NCBI RefSeq assembly: GCF_030758315.1
Contig: NZ_CP132336.1
Span: 2,447,001-2,511,000, forward strand
Source: Pararhizobium sp. IMCC3301
GTDB taxonomy: Bacteria; Pseudomonadota; Alphaproteobacteria; Rhizobiales; GCA-2746425
Direction of reading: 5' to 3'
DNA: 64,000 nt
The notes below the pieces were generated by a model. That model did no database searches. It saw nothing but the letters and a program-made list of their open reading frames with translations, and was not told the DNA's origin. Below are positions 1 to 7,552 of the stretch, in pieces. The position numbers were made by a program, and so were the translations under genes. The stretch's first letter is position 1. Each line of letters opens with the position of its first letter.

Positions 1-711
1 GGTCAGTTCCTCCAACCGTTCGAACACCCGTTGCTCCGGCAGAACGATAGACATGGTGGACACGCAGACGCCGTCGGGATCACGTATCGGGGCGGCGATG
101 CAGGCAACAGAATATTCGGAATTTCCGGTTTGCAGCGCCAGGCGCTGCAAATAATCGTCGCGCGACTGCTGTGCCAGGGTTTCGGGGTCTGTTTCGGCAA
201 TTCCGGTCTGCGACGACCGTGCGCTCTTGCGAAACGCGGCAAGCCGTTCTGCATCCGGCAGATGACCCAAAAGCAGCCGCCCCGAGGCAGTCCAGTTCAA
301 AGGCACTCGCGTGCCAACATACGAGGTGACGCGGAAATGCCCTTCGCCCTCGGCCATGGCGATCACCACCATCATGCCGTCATCACGCGCGCAGACCTGC
401 ACGGTCTCACCCGTCCGCTTGCTCAGCGCCAGCATCTCGCGCCGCGCTTCGGCGAACATGTTCATCTGCGATCGGTAGACCAGCCCATAGCGCATCAATC
501 GCGGCCCCAGCCAGATGCGGGTTTCATCCGCCCGCGACAGCACTTCGCGTTCCACCAAATCATCCACAATTCGGTAAATCGTCGAAACCGGAGCACCGAC
601 CGATTTAGCCAATTCATATGCGCTCATCGGTGTCTGACGTTCGGTCAGAATATCCATGACCTGCAACGCGCGATCAATACCGCTGGTCCGCTTGCGCGTT
701 TCGTCATTCAT
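1..711 (-). CDS. IclR-family transcriptional regulator (3' end outside window)
   Basis: The minus strand is open from 744 to the window edge. The N-terminal winged helix-turn-helix reads TSGIDRALQVMDILTERQ, then MSAYELAKSVGAPVSTIYR, followed by an IclR effector domain with RVPLNWTASGRLLLGHLPD and a segment near SEYSVACIAAPIRDPDGV. About 237 residues are visible, so only the last few are missing. I chose ATG 711 because a GGAG lies 7 bases upstream; ATG 744 is in frame but has no ribosome site. It is divergent from the PLP enzyme at 782 and probably controls it. The effector is unknown. Family assignment is firm; target is inferred from position. Confidence 0.88.
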   Translation of the reverse strand, partial: MNDETRKRTSGIDRALQVMDILTERQTPMSAYELAKSVGAPVSTIYRIVDDLVEREVLSRADETRIWLGPRLMRYGLVYRSQMNMFAEARREMLALSKRTGETVQVCARDDGMMVVIAMAEGEGHFRVTSYVGTRVPLNWTASGRLLLGHLPDAERLAAFRKSARSSQTGIAETDPETLAQQSRDDYLQRLALQTGNSEYSVACIAAPIRDPDGVCVSTMSIVLPEQRVFERLEELT

Positions 712-740
712 TGCCAAACTCCGCAATAGTGCTTCATGTT

Positions 741-752
741 CCATAATTATGG
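741..752. promoter_or_regulatory. 12-bp perfect palindrome in the IclR/PLP-enzyme divergent gap
   Basis: CCATAATTATGG is a perfect palindrome lying between the likely IclR start (711) and the divergent gene (782). It overlaps the alternative IclR start codon at 744. The position suits an operator for the adjacent IclR protein, but that role is inferred from position and symmetry only. Confidence 0.35.
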
Positions 753-781
753 ATGTTTAGCCCAACTTTCAAGGTAAGCCC

Positions 782-1999
782 ATGCAAGATTTCGACACTC
801 CTGACGACTACTTCGCTTGGTATGATGCCAACGGGTTTTCCCGCATTATCAATGTCAACGGCACCATGACTTCACTTGGTGGTTCGATCACCAGAGGCAC
901 GGTTCGGCGTGCCACCGTCGATGTGATGGGCCGGTTCGTCAAGATGAATGAATTGCAAACCAAAGCCAGTCGCGTGATCGCGCAGCTGACCGGGGCGCAA
1001 TCGGGTTGTATTACTGCTTCTGCCAGTGCGGGCATCTCGCTCGCCGTCGCTGGGGCAATAACCGGGATGAACCCTGTTGCAGCCGAAAATCTGCCGCGCG
1101 CAGTGGGCTCGCGATCAGACGTGGTCGTGCAATTAGGCCATCTGTGCAACTACGGCGCACCGCTTGCCACCGCGATCGAATTGACGGGTGCGCGCGTCGT
1201 GGCCGCTGGGCAATCAACTCTTTGCACGGACTATCAATTTGACGCGACCCTGACAGAGAACACTGCCGCCGCCGTCTACGTTGTTTCCCATCACGTTGTC
1301 GCTTACGGCCAAATCCCCTTTGCACGTTTTGCCCGTATCGCCCACGCCAAAGGCGTGCCGGTGATTGTTGATGCTGCCTCGGAATATGATCTGACGCGCT
1401 TTATCGCAGAAGGGGCAGATATTGCCATTTATTCCGGTCACAAGTTTCTCGGAGGCCCCACATCAGGCATCATCGCGGGCAACACCGATTTGGTTCGCGC
1501 CGCTTACTTGCAAAATGTGGGTATCGGGCGCGGTATGAAGGTGGGCAAAGAGAGCATTGCAGGCGTGATTGCGGCGATGGAGGCGTGGATGCAGCGCGAC
1601 CATGACGGCATACGCGCCGAGGAAGACGCAGCGCTGACGCTTTGGCAAGGGGCGGTGGAGGGCCTGCCCGGTATCGCAGCCCTCAAAATCGATGACCCCA
1701 CGGGCAACCCGCTGCAGCGGCTGCAAATCATCGTCGATCCAACCCGTGCCGGGGCCAGCGCCGCTACCTTTGCGCGCGCTTTGGGACAGGAAGATCCCGC
1801 AATTATCGTGCGCAATCATGAAGTCGAGTTGGGTTATTTCCAGCTTGATCCCTGCAACCTGACACCCGGCCAAGCGCCGCTTGTGGCCGACACACTGTCG
1901 CGCGTCCTCGCCCAAGGCAGCAGCCTTACCGCCAATGAGGATGACTTTGCCAGCGCCCGAAATGGCGGGACTGACGCTTATATGAATTGGAAGGGCTAG
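782..1999 (+). CDS. SelA/DgaE-like fold-type-I PLP enzyme (amino-sugar-acid ammonia-lyase-like)
   Basis: A 405-residue PLP-dependent protein of the SelA/aminotransferase-V-like group that includes D-glucosaminate-6-phosphate ammonia-lyase (DgaE). Seen: an N-terminal IINVNGTMTSLGGS segment, the cofactor-binding TASASAGISLAVAGA stretch, VIVDAASEYD with the PLP-ring aspartate, and SGHKFLGGPTSG, where K221 should carry the PLP. True SelA is longer and has a different N-terminus, and no selenocysteine genes are visible. An ammonia-lyase/dehydratase on a 2-amino-3-hydroxy acid is therefore more likely. AAGG precedes the ATG. It is divergent from the IclR regulator, and its stop lies inside a 94-bp repeat copy. 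nagBA at 10.3-12.3 kb makes an amino-sugar role plausible, but the substrate is not established. Confidence 0.78.
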   Translation: MQDFDTPDDYFAWYDANGFSRIINVNGTMTSLGGSITRGTVRRATVDVMGRFVKMNELQTKASRVIAQLTGAQSGCITASASAGISLAVAGAITGMNPVAAENLPRAVGSRSDVVVQLGHLCNYGAPLATAIELTGARVVAAGQSTLCTDYQFDATLTENTAAAVYVVSHHVVAYGQIPFARFARIAHAKGVPVIVDAASEYDLTRFIAEGADIAIYSGHKFLGGPTSGIIAGNTDLVRAAYLQNVGIGRGMKVGKESIAGVIAAMEAWMQRDHDGIRAEEDAALTLWQGAVEGLPGIAALKIDDPTGNPLQRLQIIVDPTRAGASAATFARALGQEDPAIIVRNHEVELGYFQLDPCNLTPGQAPLVADTLSRVLAQGSSLTANEDDFASARNGGTDAYMNWKG

Positions 2000-2089
2000 A
2001 ACGCAAACCAGAAGTCGACGGTGTGCATGGGTTGACGAAATCGGTCCAGGGAATTTGTGTTCTCTCAATCACAACCCGGTTCGCTGCAT
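1996..2089 (+). repeat. 94-bp direct repeat, copy A
   Basis: The segment starting CTAGAACGC and ending TTCGCTGCAT is repeated in the same orientation at 10161-10254 with only a handful of substitutions, concentrated in the first 30 bases. Copy A begins on the last bases of the PLP-enzyme gene. On the minus strand both copies can be read as IERTQ(I/V)PWTDFVNPC, but I recognise no protein family. It is probably an intergenic mosaic element or the end of a lost mobile element. Confidence 0.8.
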
Positions 2090-2188
2090 CTGCATCGGGC
2101 AGAGAATGCGGGCAGAGCGGGCTCATGGGCGTGGGTGACACCTTTGTGCCCAACGGGCTGCCCACAGCCGCCCCTGGCCCTGCTGAAC

Positions 2189-2941
2189 TTATCCAGATGC
2201 GCTTGTGCCGTGCGGCGTCTTGAGAGCGAACAGCGAGCCCCACCCTTGCACCGATGACGGATCCAGACCGGCTGCGCGCATGCCGCCCCATAGGCTGGTG
2301 GCATTTGAATCATAGACTGGAATCCCCAGATCTTTTTCCAGCCTGTCGGCAAGGCTGGCGCCGCGCAGATTTGTGCAGAAAATCGCAATTGCATCAGGTT
2401 TGTCGGCGGCAACCTCGCGCACCATGTCTTCTATGATGTCTTCGCCATATTCGGAGAATGAGAAATTGCCGCGGTCGCAAAGGTGCCGCTCACGCACGCA
2501 ATTGAAGCCTTGTTGCCGGAAATTCCCGATGATTTTTTCCTGAATATCATCCAGATAGGGTGTGACCAGTCCGTAATTTTTCACCCCTGCGCTTGTGAAC
2601 GCGTCGAGCAGGGCCAGCGTGGATGTTGTCGCTGCAATGCCGGTCGCCTCTTCAATCTGCCGGCAAAGCCTGTGGTCGGTTTCGGGACCCAGCCAGCCGG
2701 CCGAGGTGCCGGCCCAGCAGATCGAAGCAACCCTGGCATGGGACAGCAGAGTAGCCGCAGCAACCAGTCTGTCGCTCTGGAACTGATCAAGTGCGTCCCT
2801 GTCGAGGCTGATTTGAGTGACCTCAAAACGGCTGAAATGCGCGGTGGTATTGCTCACACTCCGCAGCATTTCGCTGACCACCGGTTCGACAATCGTATTC
2901 GATGATGGCGTCAGCATTCCCAAAAGATTGCGCTGTGTCAT
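2189..2941 (-). CDS. Asp/Glu racemase superfamily protein (maleate isomerase / arylmalonate decarboxylase-like)
   Basis: About 250 residues. The N-terminus NLLGMLTPSSNTIVEPV is characteristic of the maleate cis-trans isomerase/arylmalonate decarboxylase branch of the aspartate/glutamate racemase superfamily. Both candidate catalytic cysteines are present, C75 in SICWAGTSAG and C189 in AIFCTNLRG. The pair favours isomerase or racemase chemistry over the one-cysteine decarboxylase type. I start at ATG 2941, which has AGAGGAAAG just upstream; an in-frame start at 2983 adds 14 residues with no ribosome site. It lies downstream of the DeoR regulator on the same strand. The nearby TRAP system, amidohydrolase and broken hydantoinase suggest turnover of a hydantoin- or dicarboxylate-like compound, which is inference. 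Confidence 0.8.
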   Translation of the reverse strand: MTQRNLLGMLTPSSNTIVEPVVSEMLRSVSNTTAHFSRFEVTQISLDRDALDQFQSDRLVAAATLLSHARVASICWAGTSAGWLGPETDHRLCRQIEEATGIAATTSTLALLDAFTSAGVKNYGLVTPYLDDIQEKIIGNFRQQGFNCVRERHLCDRGNFSFSEYGEDIIEDMVREVAADKPDAIAIFCTNLRGASLADRLEKDLGIPVYDSNATSLWGGMRAAGLDPSSVQGWGSLFALKTPHGTSASG

Positions 2942-3036
2942 GTCTTTCCTCTGTGTCAGTTTATTCCTTGCAAACCAGGGCACCTATGTGCCGTACAGAT
3001 CGCGGAACTGTGCCTTTTGCCGAACGAGGTGGTGTC

Positions 3037-3882
3037 TCAGGACGATTTTTTCAGCGACGCCGGGGCGCTTGCAACGATGACCTGAACCTTGTTGTCTGCC
3101 AGCGCCGCAGCAAGCTCGCCCCGCGGAGCCTGATCCGTTATAAGAATGTCGACCGCGTTCAATCCGCTGAAGCGGACAAGCGCGCGCCGGCCGAATTTTG
3201 AAGAATCGCACAAGATACAAGTCCGGTGTGCCCGGTCGGCATACAGATTCTTGATATCAGCCTCTTCCGGCGAATAGTCGAACAGGCCTTCCGGCGTGAT
3301 TCCGGCCACTCCGATAAAGGCGGTGTTGAGGGAAAAGCGTCTCAATTCATTCGACGCTTCGGGACTGCACAAGGATCCCTCGCTGCGCCGGTAATGCCCC
3401 CCGATTACATACATTTTCGGACCGGATTCGGACCGCGCTAGTGCTGCAACGGCCTGAAGATTATGGGTAATGACACTGATGTCTGTGCGGGCCTGCAAAA
3501 GCTCTGCCAGTTCGGTGGCGGTCGAGCCGACATCCACCCCGATGACATCCTGTTCACCGACAAAACCGAGTGCCGTCGCGGCGATCCGGGCCTTTGCTTC
3601 CCTGTTCCACTGTCGCCGCGCATTGAAAGTCGGCTCGCTCATGGCAGGGACCGGCACCACCACCGGGACCCGGACTGCACCGCCGTGAGCGCGTTGTATG
3701 GCGCCGCTGCGCTGGAGTTGATTCAAGTCCCGCCGCACCGTCATTTCCGAAACCCCAAACCGCGTGGCAAGCGCACCGACGGACAATGCGCCCTGCTCGG
3801 CAACCAGTCGGCTGATGGCGTCACGGCGCGCCGCAGCGAGCATTCCGCCACTGCTGACAGCGCCGGGATTTTCTGTATTCAT
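3037..3882 (-). CDS. DeoR-family transcriptional regulator
   Basis: N-terminal DeoR helix-turn-helix: ARRDAISRLVAEQGALSV, then ALATRFGVSEMTVRRDLNQL and the family signature GAIQRAHGGAV. This is followed by a sugar-phosphate-isomerase-like sensor domain with IGVDVGSTATELAELL, VITHNLQAV and FIGVAGITPEGLFDYSPEE. The start is uncertain. ATG 3948, 3882 and 3843 are all in frame and none has a clear ribosome site; residues before 3843 are not typical of the family. DeoR regulators usually sense a phosphorylated sugar intermediate. It lies upstream of the racemase-like gene on the same strand and is divergent from the TRAP operon, so either could be its target. Confidence 0.86.
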   Translation of the reverse strand: MNTENPGAVSSGGMLAAARRDAISRLVAEQGALSVGALATRFGVSEMTVRRDLNQLQRSGAIQRAHGGAVRVPVVVPVPAMSEPTFNARRQWNREAKARIAATALGFVGEQDVIGVDVGSTATELAELLQARTDISVITHNLQAVAALARSESGPKMYVIGGHYRRSEGSLCSPEASNELRRFSLNTAFIGVAGITPEGLFDYSPEEADIKNLYADRAHRTCILCDSSKFGRRALVRFSGLNAVDILITDQAPRGELAAALADNKVQVIVASAPASLKKSS

Positions 3883-4131
3883 GGATTGACTCAAAGTCTT
3901 GTTGAAAGAAATGCCTGCCGCTCTCCGCATTTGTCTGATTTCATACAACCACAGTTGATTCCATCATAAGCACACAATTTCGATCGTCAATCGAACATTT
4001 CTCTGGACCGCCGGCCTCACCCGTGTATCATATTTGGCACTGGGGACGGTGAGAACGGGCCCCGCAGGGACGCAAGGCCGGTTGCGAACGCACTGGCGAG
4101 GGGGGTGCTGGTGGGATTTCCTCTGGCAGAT
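3883..4131. other. Intergenic, start of the DeoR / TRAP gap
   Basis: About 600 bases separate the DeoR start from the TRAP binding-protein gene at 4483. This first part is non-coding on inspection: no tRNA, no clear operator and no long hairpin. A short-chain dehydrogenase fragment follows at 4132. The final 240 bases (4243-4482) hold nothing I recognise apart from the AGGAG ribosome site of the next gene. Confidence 0.5.
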
Positions 4132-4242
4132 GGCCTACAGCGAAAAACTCCGCTTGTGACCGGGGCGGCAACCGGCATCGGCAGGTCGAATGCCGACGCG
4201 CTGACAGATCAAAGGGTGAGTATCGCGCTCGCCGATATCGCC
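4132..4242 (+). pseudogene. Remnant of a short-chain dehydrogenase/reductase N-terminus
   Basis: A stretch of about 37 codons reads LQRKTPLVTGAATGIGRS and then ALTDQRVSIALADI. That is the first beta strand, TGxxxGIG nucleotide loop and second strand of a classical SDR. The reading frame ends at 4302, with no NAG or YxxxK segment, and no other frame continues the fold. It is a decayed fragment of a lost SDR gene that stood next to the TRAP operon. Confidence 0.6.
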
Positions 4243-4482
4243 ATGGACCGGAACTACAGATCTCCAAGCAAACTGACGGATTGCCAGTGCAGTCTGGATT
4301 GATGTGCAACCGCGTCAGCGTACAGAGTTCGGTCGACAGCATGATAGCGCAATGTGGGAAAAGTGCCGGATGAACCCCGTTGAAAAATTTGAACGAAAAC
4401 GAACATTTACGATCATGAAAGGAAGCATTGTCATCAAGAAATGCGCGTTCAGTCAGTCAATAATCAAACCAGGAGTTCAATC

Positions 4483-5523
4483 ATGTTACGTTCAGCATTA
4501 CCCATATTGAGTGTCGTGTTGGCCTGCGTTCCCGCCTTGGCAGCCGCCCAGACGCCCGTGCGCTGGCTCAGCCAGTCTCAGGAAACCAGCTCACAATATC
4601 CTGTAGAATCCTCTACGATGGAGCAACTCAGAAGCGAGGATTTTACCGTCGACCGCAGTGAGTTCCAGGCGCTGGGCATTAAAATGGCAGATGGCCTGCG
4701 CCTGATCCGCGCCGGGACATTTGATGTCGCTTCAATCCAGGTTGGACTTGTCGCAAGCGATGATCCTTTTCTGGAAGGCATTGATCTGATCGGAGTTTCG
4801 ACCAATCTCGATGAACTCCGCGCTTCGGTCGATGCGTATCGCGATGTCTTCGCCGCACGGCTGGAAGAGCGATTTGGCGTCCGGCCGGTGGCGATCTGGC
4901 CGTTTGGCGGGCAGATATTCTTCTGCAACCAGGCGATTGCAAATCTCGACGATCTCAAAGGCCTGAAGGTCCGCTCGTTCACCGCTTCCATGTCGGCCCT
5001 TATCGAAGCGGTCGGTGCAAGCCCGGTAACCCTTGCCTTTCCTGAAGTCTATCCGGCGCTGCAACGTGGTGTTGCCTCATGCGGCATCACTTCGGCCACG
5101 TCAGCCAATACCGGAAAATGGCCGGAAGTGACGACACATGTTCTGCCACTTGCCGTGTCGGGCGCGGTTCAGGCGCATGTTGTCAATGTCGAATGGTGGA
5201 ACTCGTTGCCAGCTGAAGAGCAGGCCAAGCTTGAAGCCGCTTTTGACAAAATGGAGTCTGATCTGTGGCAACTGGCGGGTGAAACCAATGGACTTGCAGT
5301 GGCTTGCACAACTGGCGGTGCATGTGACAGCACGCTTTACACAAGTTATGATCTTGAGCTTGTGGCATTAGCCGAAAGCGATCTGGATAAGCTTCGCAGA
5401 ATTGCTGAAAATGTCATTCTCGGTGAATGGGCGACGCGCTGTGAACGGGTCTATGAGGGTTGCGCTAAGGTCTGGAACGAGACAGTCGGCACCGCACGCG
5501 GAATGGCTGCGACTGTCAATTGA
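4483..5523 (+). CDS. TRAP transporter substrate-binding protein (DctP family)
   Basis: A 346-residue periplasmic protein. The signal peptide MLRSALPILSVVLACVPA ends at AAAQ. The DctP fold is recognised from LKGLKVRSFTASMSALIEA, whose arginine typically binds a substrate carboxylate, and from SPVTLAFPEVYPALQRGV. ATG 4483 has AGGAG 7 bases upstream; an in-frame ATG at 4441 would put a non-signal sequence in front. It delivers an acidic or zwitterionic ligand to the DctQM pair that follows. A hairpin (5529-5559) lies between this gene and dctQ. The ligand is unknown; the amidohydrolase at the end of the operon suggests a nitrogen-containing compound. Confidence 0.9.
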   Translation: MLRSALPILSVVLACVPALAAAQTPVRWLSQSQETSSQYPVESSTMEQLRSEDFTVDRSEFQALGIKMADGLRLIRAGTFDVASIQVGLVASDDPFLEGIDLIGVSTNLDELRASVDAYRDVFAARLEERFGVRPVAIWPFGGQIFFCNQAIANLDDLKGLKVRSFTASMSALIEAVGASPVTLAFPEVYPALQRGVASCGITSATSANTGKWPEVTTHVLPLAVSGAVQAHVVNVEWWNSLPAEEQAKLEAAFDKMESDLWQLAGETNGLAVACTTGGACDSTLYTSYDLELVALAESDLDKLRRIAENVILGEWATRCERVYEGCAKVWNETVGTARGMAATVN

Positions 5524-5528
5524 GGACA

Positions 5529-5559
5529 TTGCATCCCCGGCATTAGGCTGGGGATGCAA
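5529..5559 (+). terminator. Intercistronic hairpin after the TRAP binding-protein gene
   Basis: TTGCATCCCC and GGGGATGCAA form a perfect 10-bp stem around an 11-base loop, starting 6 bases after the dctP stop. No run of T follows. This fits a partial terminator or mRNA-stabilising hairpin that lets the binding protein be made in excess of the permease. Confidence 0.6.
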
Positions 5560-5635
5560 ATCTGCAGGCAGATCGGGCAGAATGCCACATGCGTTGGTGA
5601 ACTGCCTTTGCATTGGTCGTAAAGGCGGGGCACTC

Positions 5636-6229
5636 ATGATCTCATACCGGAAGTTGGATTCTGTTCTCGGCAAAGCAGGAATCCTGCTGGCGCTTGTGGG
5701 CGGAATCGCGGTTCTGATCCTGGCAGTACTGATCGCCTATGACATTCTTGCACGCAAGCTTCTGGCGTTTTCGGTTCAGGGCACCGACGAATTGGGCGGC
5801 TATGTGCTGGCGCTGGTCGGATCGCTCGGTATGAGCCATGTGCTGCACCGCCGCGAGTTCACACGTATTGACCTTGCCTTCCGCTTGTTCCCGATCGGGC
5901 TGCAACGCATCCTGCATGTTCTCGCTTATGTTTCCCTGGCTGGCATAGTGCTGTTCCTAGCCTATCACGCCCAGGGGACATTGAATGAAACCCTTCTGTT
6001 TCAGTCCCGCGCAAATACGCCGCTGCAGACCCCGCTTTGGATTCCACAGGGGCTTTGGGTGCTGGGAATCTGGTTTTTTGCATTGAATGCGGTTTTGCAG
6101 GCCCTGCGTGCAGTGCTTCTTCTGATAACTGACCCGCCCAGGGTGGAAAGGGAGTTTGGCACTGTGAAAATCGAAAGCGAGGTTGCCGACTATACCGCTG
6201 CCCGGCCCGGCACGGACACCCCCGCATGA
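5636..6229 (+). CDS. TRAP transporter small permease subunit (DctQ family)
   Basis: 197 residues with four predicted membrane helices: AGILLALVGGIAVLILAVLI; YVLALVGSLGMSHVL; ILHVLAYVSLAGIVLFL; and one near LWVLGIWFFALNAVL. This matches the DctQ family. The GTDELGGYVLALVGSLG segment after helix 1 is typical. I start at ATG 5636, preceded by AGGCGGGG; the open frame extends upstream to 5402 but that part overlaps dctP. The small subunit pairs with the DctM protein beginning 24 bases downstream. Confidence 0.9.
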   Translation: MISYRKLDSVLGKAGILLALVGGIAVLILAVLIAYDILARKLLAFSVQGTDELGGYVLALVGSLGMSHVLHRREFTRIDLAFRLFPIGLQRILHVLAYVSLAGIVLFLAYHAQGTLNETLLFQSRANTPLQTPLWIPQGLWVLGIWFFALNAVLQALRAVLLLITDPPRVEREFGTVKIESEVADYTAARPGTDTPA

Positions 6230-6253
6230 AACAGCTTCAACGCAAGGACGCCC

Positions 6254-7552
6254 ATGGTTAGTCTCTGGATGCTGGCCTTAGGATTCGGGCTAATGTTGCT
6301 GATGCTGATTATCGGCTTTCACATCGCATCGGCTCTTTTTCTCACTGCCGCATTTGCTGCGTGGTGGTTTTTCGGCGACACGATGTTCCGCCCCTTCGGC
6401 ACTTTGATGTGGGGCACGTTGAACAATTTTCTTCTGGTGGCGATACCGCTTTACGTGCTGATGGGCGAGATTCTCGTACGCGGCAAGATTACCGAACGAA
6501 TGTATGTCGCATTGGATGACTGGCTGCGTCCGCTGCCGGGCGGCCTGCTGCATACCAACATTGCAGCTTCTGCAATCTTCGCCTCGATTTCGGGATCATC
6601 TGTTGCAACGGCAGCCACCATCGGCACGGTGGCGTTCCCGGCCTTTCGCGGTAAGAAATACTCCGAACCCTGGGTGCTGGGTACGGTGGCGAGCGGAGCA
6701 ACGCTGGGCATTCTGATTCCCCCGTCAATCAACCTGATCATCTATGGCGCGCTGACCAACACATCGATTGGTCAGCTATTTCTTGCAGGGGTAGTGCCGG
6801 GCGTCATTCTGGCGTTGCTTTTCATGGGGACCATCATCGTTGCCAGCACGTTGAATGCCGCCATCAGCGCAAGCTCGGACCCTGTCCCCTGGGCGGTGCG
6901 CCGCCGCAGGCTTCGCGATCTGTTGCCGCCACTTGCGATTTTCCTGCTGGTGATGGGCGGCATCTATGGCGGCTGGGCGACACCGACAGAGGCAGCCGGC
7001 CTCGGCGTATGCGGCGCACTGATCCTTGTTGCCGCCAACAGGGAACTGGGCTGGCACATGCTATATGAGTGCCTGCTGGCGACTGTCCGGGTGACCGCCA
7101 TGACGCTACTGATCCTGATTGCTGCCTTCTATCTCAATTTCATCGTTGGCGTCCTCGGCGTGCCGGCTCAGATTTCCAGCGCCATGTCGCAGCTTGATAT
7201 TCCGCCCTGGCAGATGATTTTCGTATTGGTGATTTTCTACGTGATGCTGGGCTGCTTCATGGATTCTCTGGCGATGATGATTGCCACAATTCCGATTGTC
7301 TTTCCGGTGGTCACGGCGCTGGGATTCGATCCGCTGTGGTTCGGCATCTTTCTCGTCGTGATGTGCGAAATTGCGCTGATTACACCACCGGTCGGCATGA
7401 ACCTTTATGTCGTGCAGGCGGTTCGAGGTCATGGCTCTGTTGCTGATGTCGTGGTGGGAGTACTGCCCTTCCTGGGCTGCATTTTCCTGCTCGTTGCAAT
7501 CATGACCGTTTTTCCGGAGATGATAACATGGCTACCCAAGACGCAATACTGA
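6254..7552 (+). CDS. TRAP transporter large permease subunit (DctM family)
   Basis: 432 residues, hydrophobic throughout, with about 12 membrane helices. DctM landmarks are visible: LLVAIPLYVLMGEILVRGKI near residue 60, ASISGSSVATAATIGTVAFP, GATLGILIPPSINLIIYGAL, and near the end FGIFLVVMCEIALITPPVGM. It is the sodium-driven translocation channel of the TRAP system. The last 25 bases overlap the start of the amidohydrolase, implying translational coupling and that the enzyme acts on the imported solute. Confidence 0.92.
   Translation: MVSLWMLALGFGLMLLMLIIGFHIASALFLTAAFAAWWFFGDTMFRPFGTLMWGTLNNFLLVAIPLYVLMGEILVRGKITERMYVALDDWLRPLPGGLLHTNIAASAIFASISGSSVATAATIGTVAFPAFRGKKYSEPWVLGTVASGATLGILIPPSINLIIYGALTNTSIGQLFLAGVVPGVILALLFMGTIIVASTLNAAISASSDPVPWAVRRRRLRDLLPPLAIFLLVMGGIYGGWATPTEAAGLGVCGALILVAANRELGWHMLYECLLATVRVTAMTLLILIAAFYLNFIVGVLGVPAQISSAMSQLDIPPWQMIFVLVIFYVMLGCFMDSLAMMIATIPIVFPVVTALGFDPLWFGIFLVVMCEIALITPPVGMNLYVVQAVRGHGSVADVVVGVLPFLGCIFLLVAIMTVFPEMITWLPKTQY

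Noticed and set aside
31-729. Plus-strand ORF of 232 codons over the window start
   Set aside because: Antisense to the IclR gene, which has clear HTH and effector motifs; the plus-strand product is arginine/histidine-rich with no domain.
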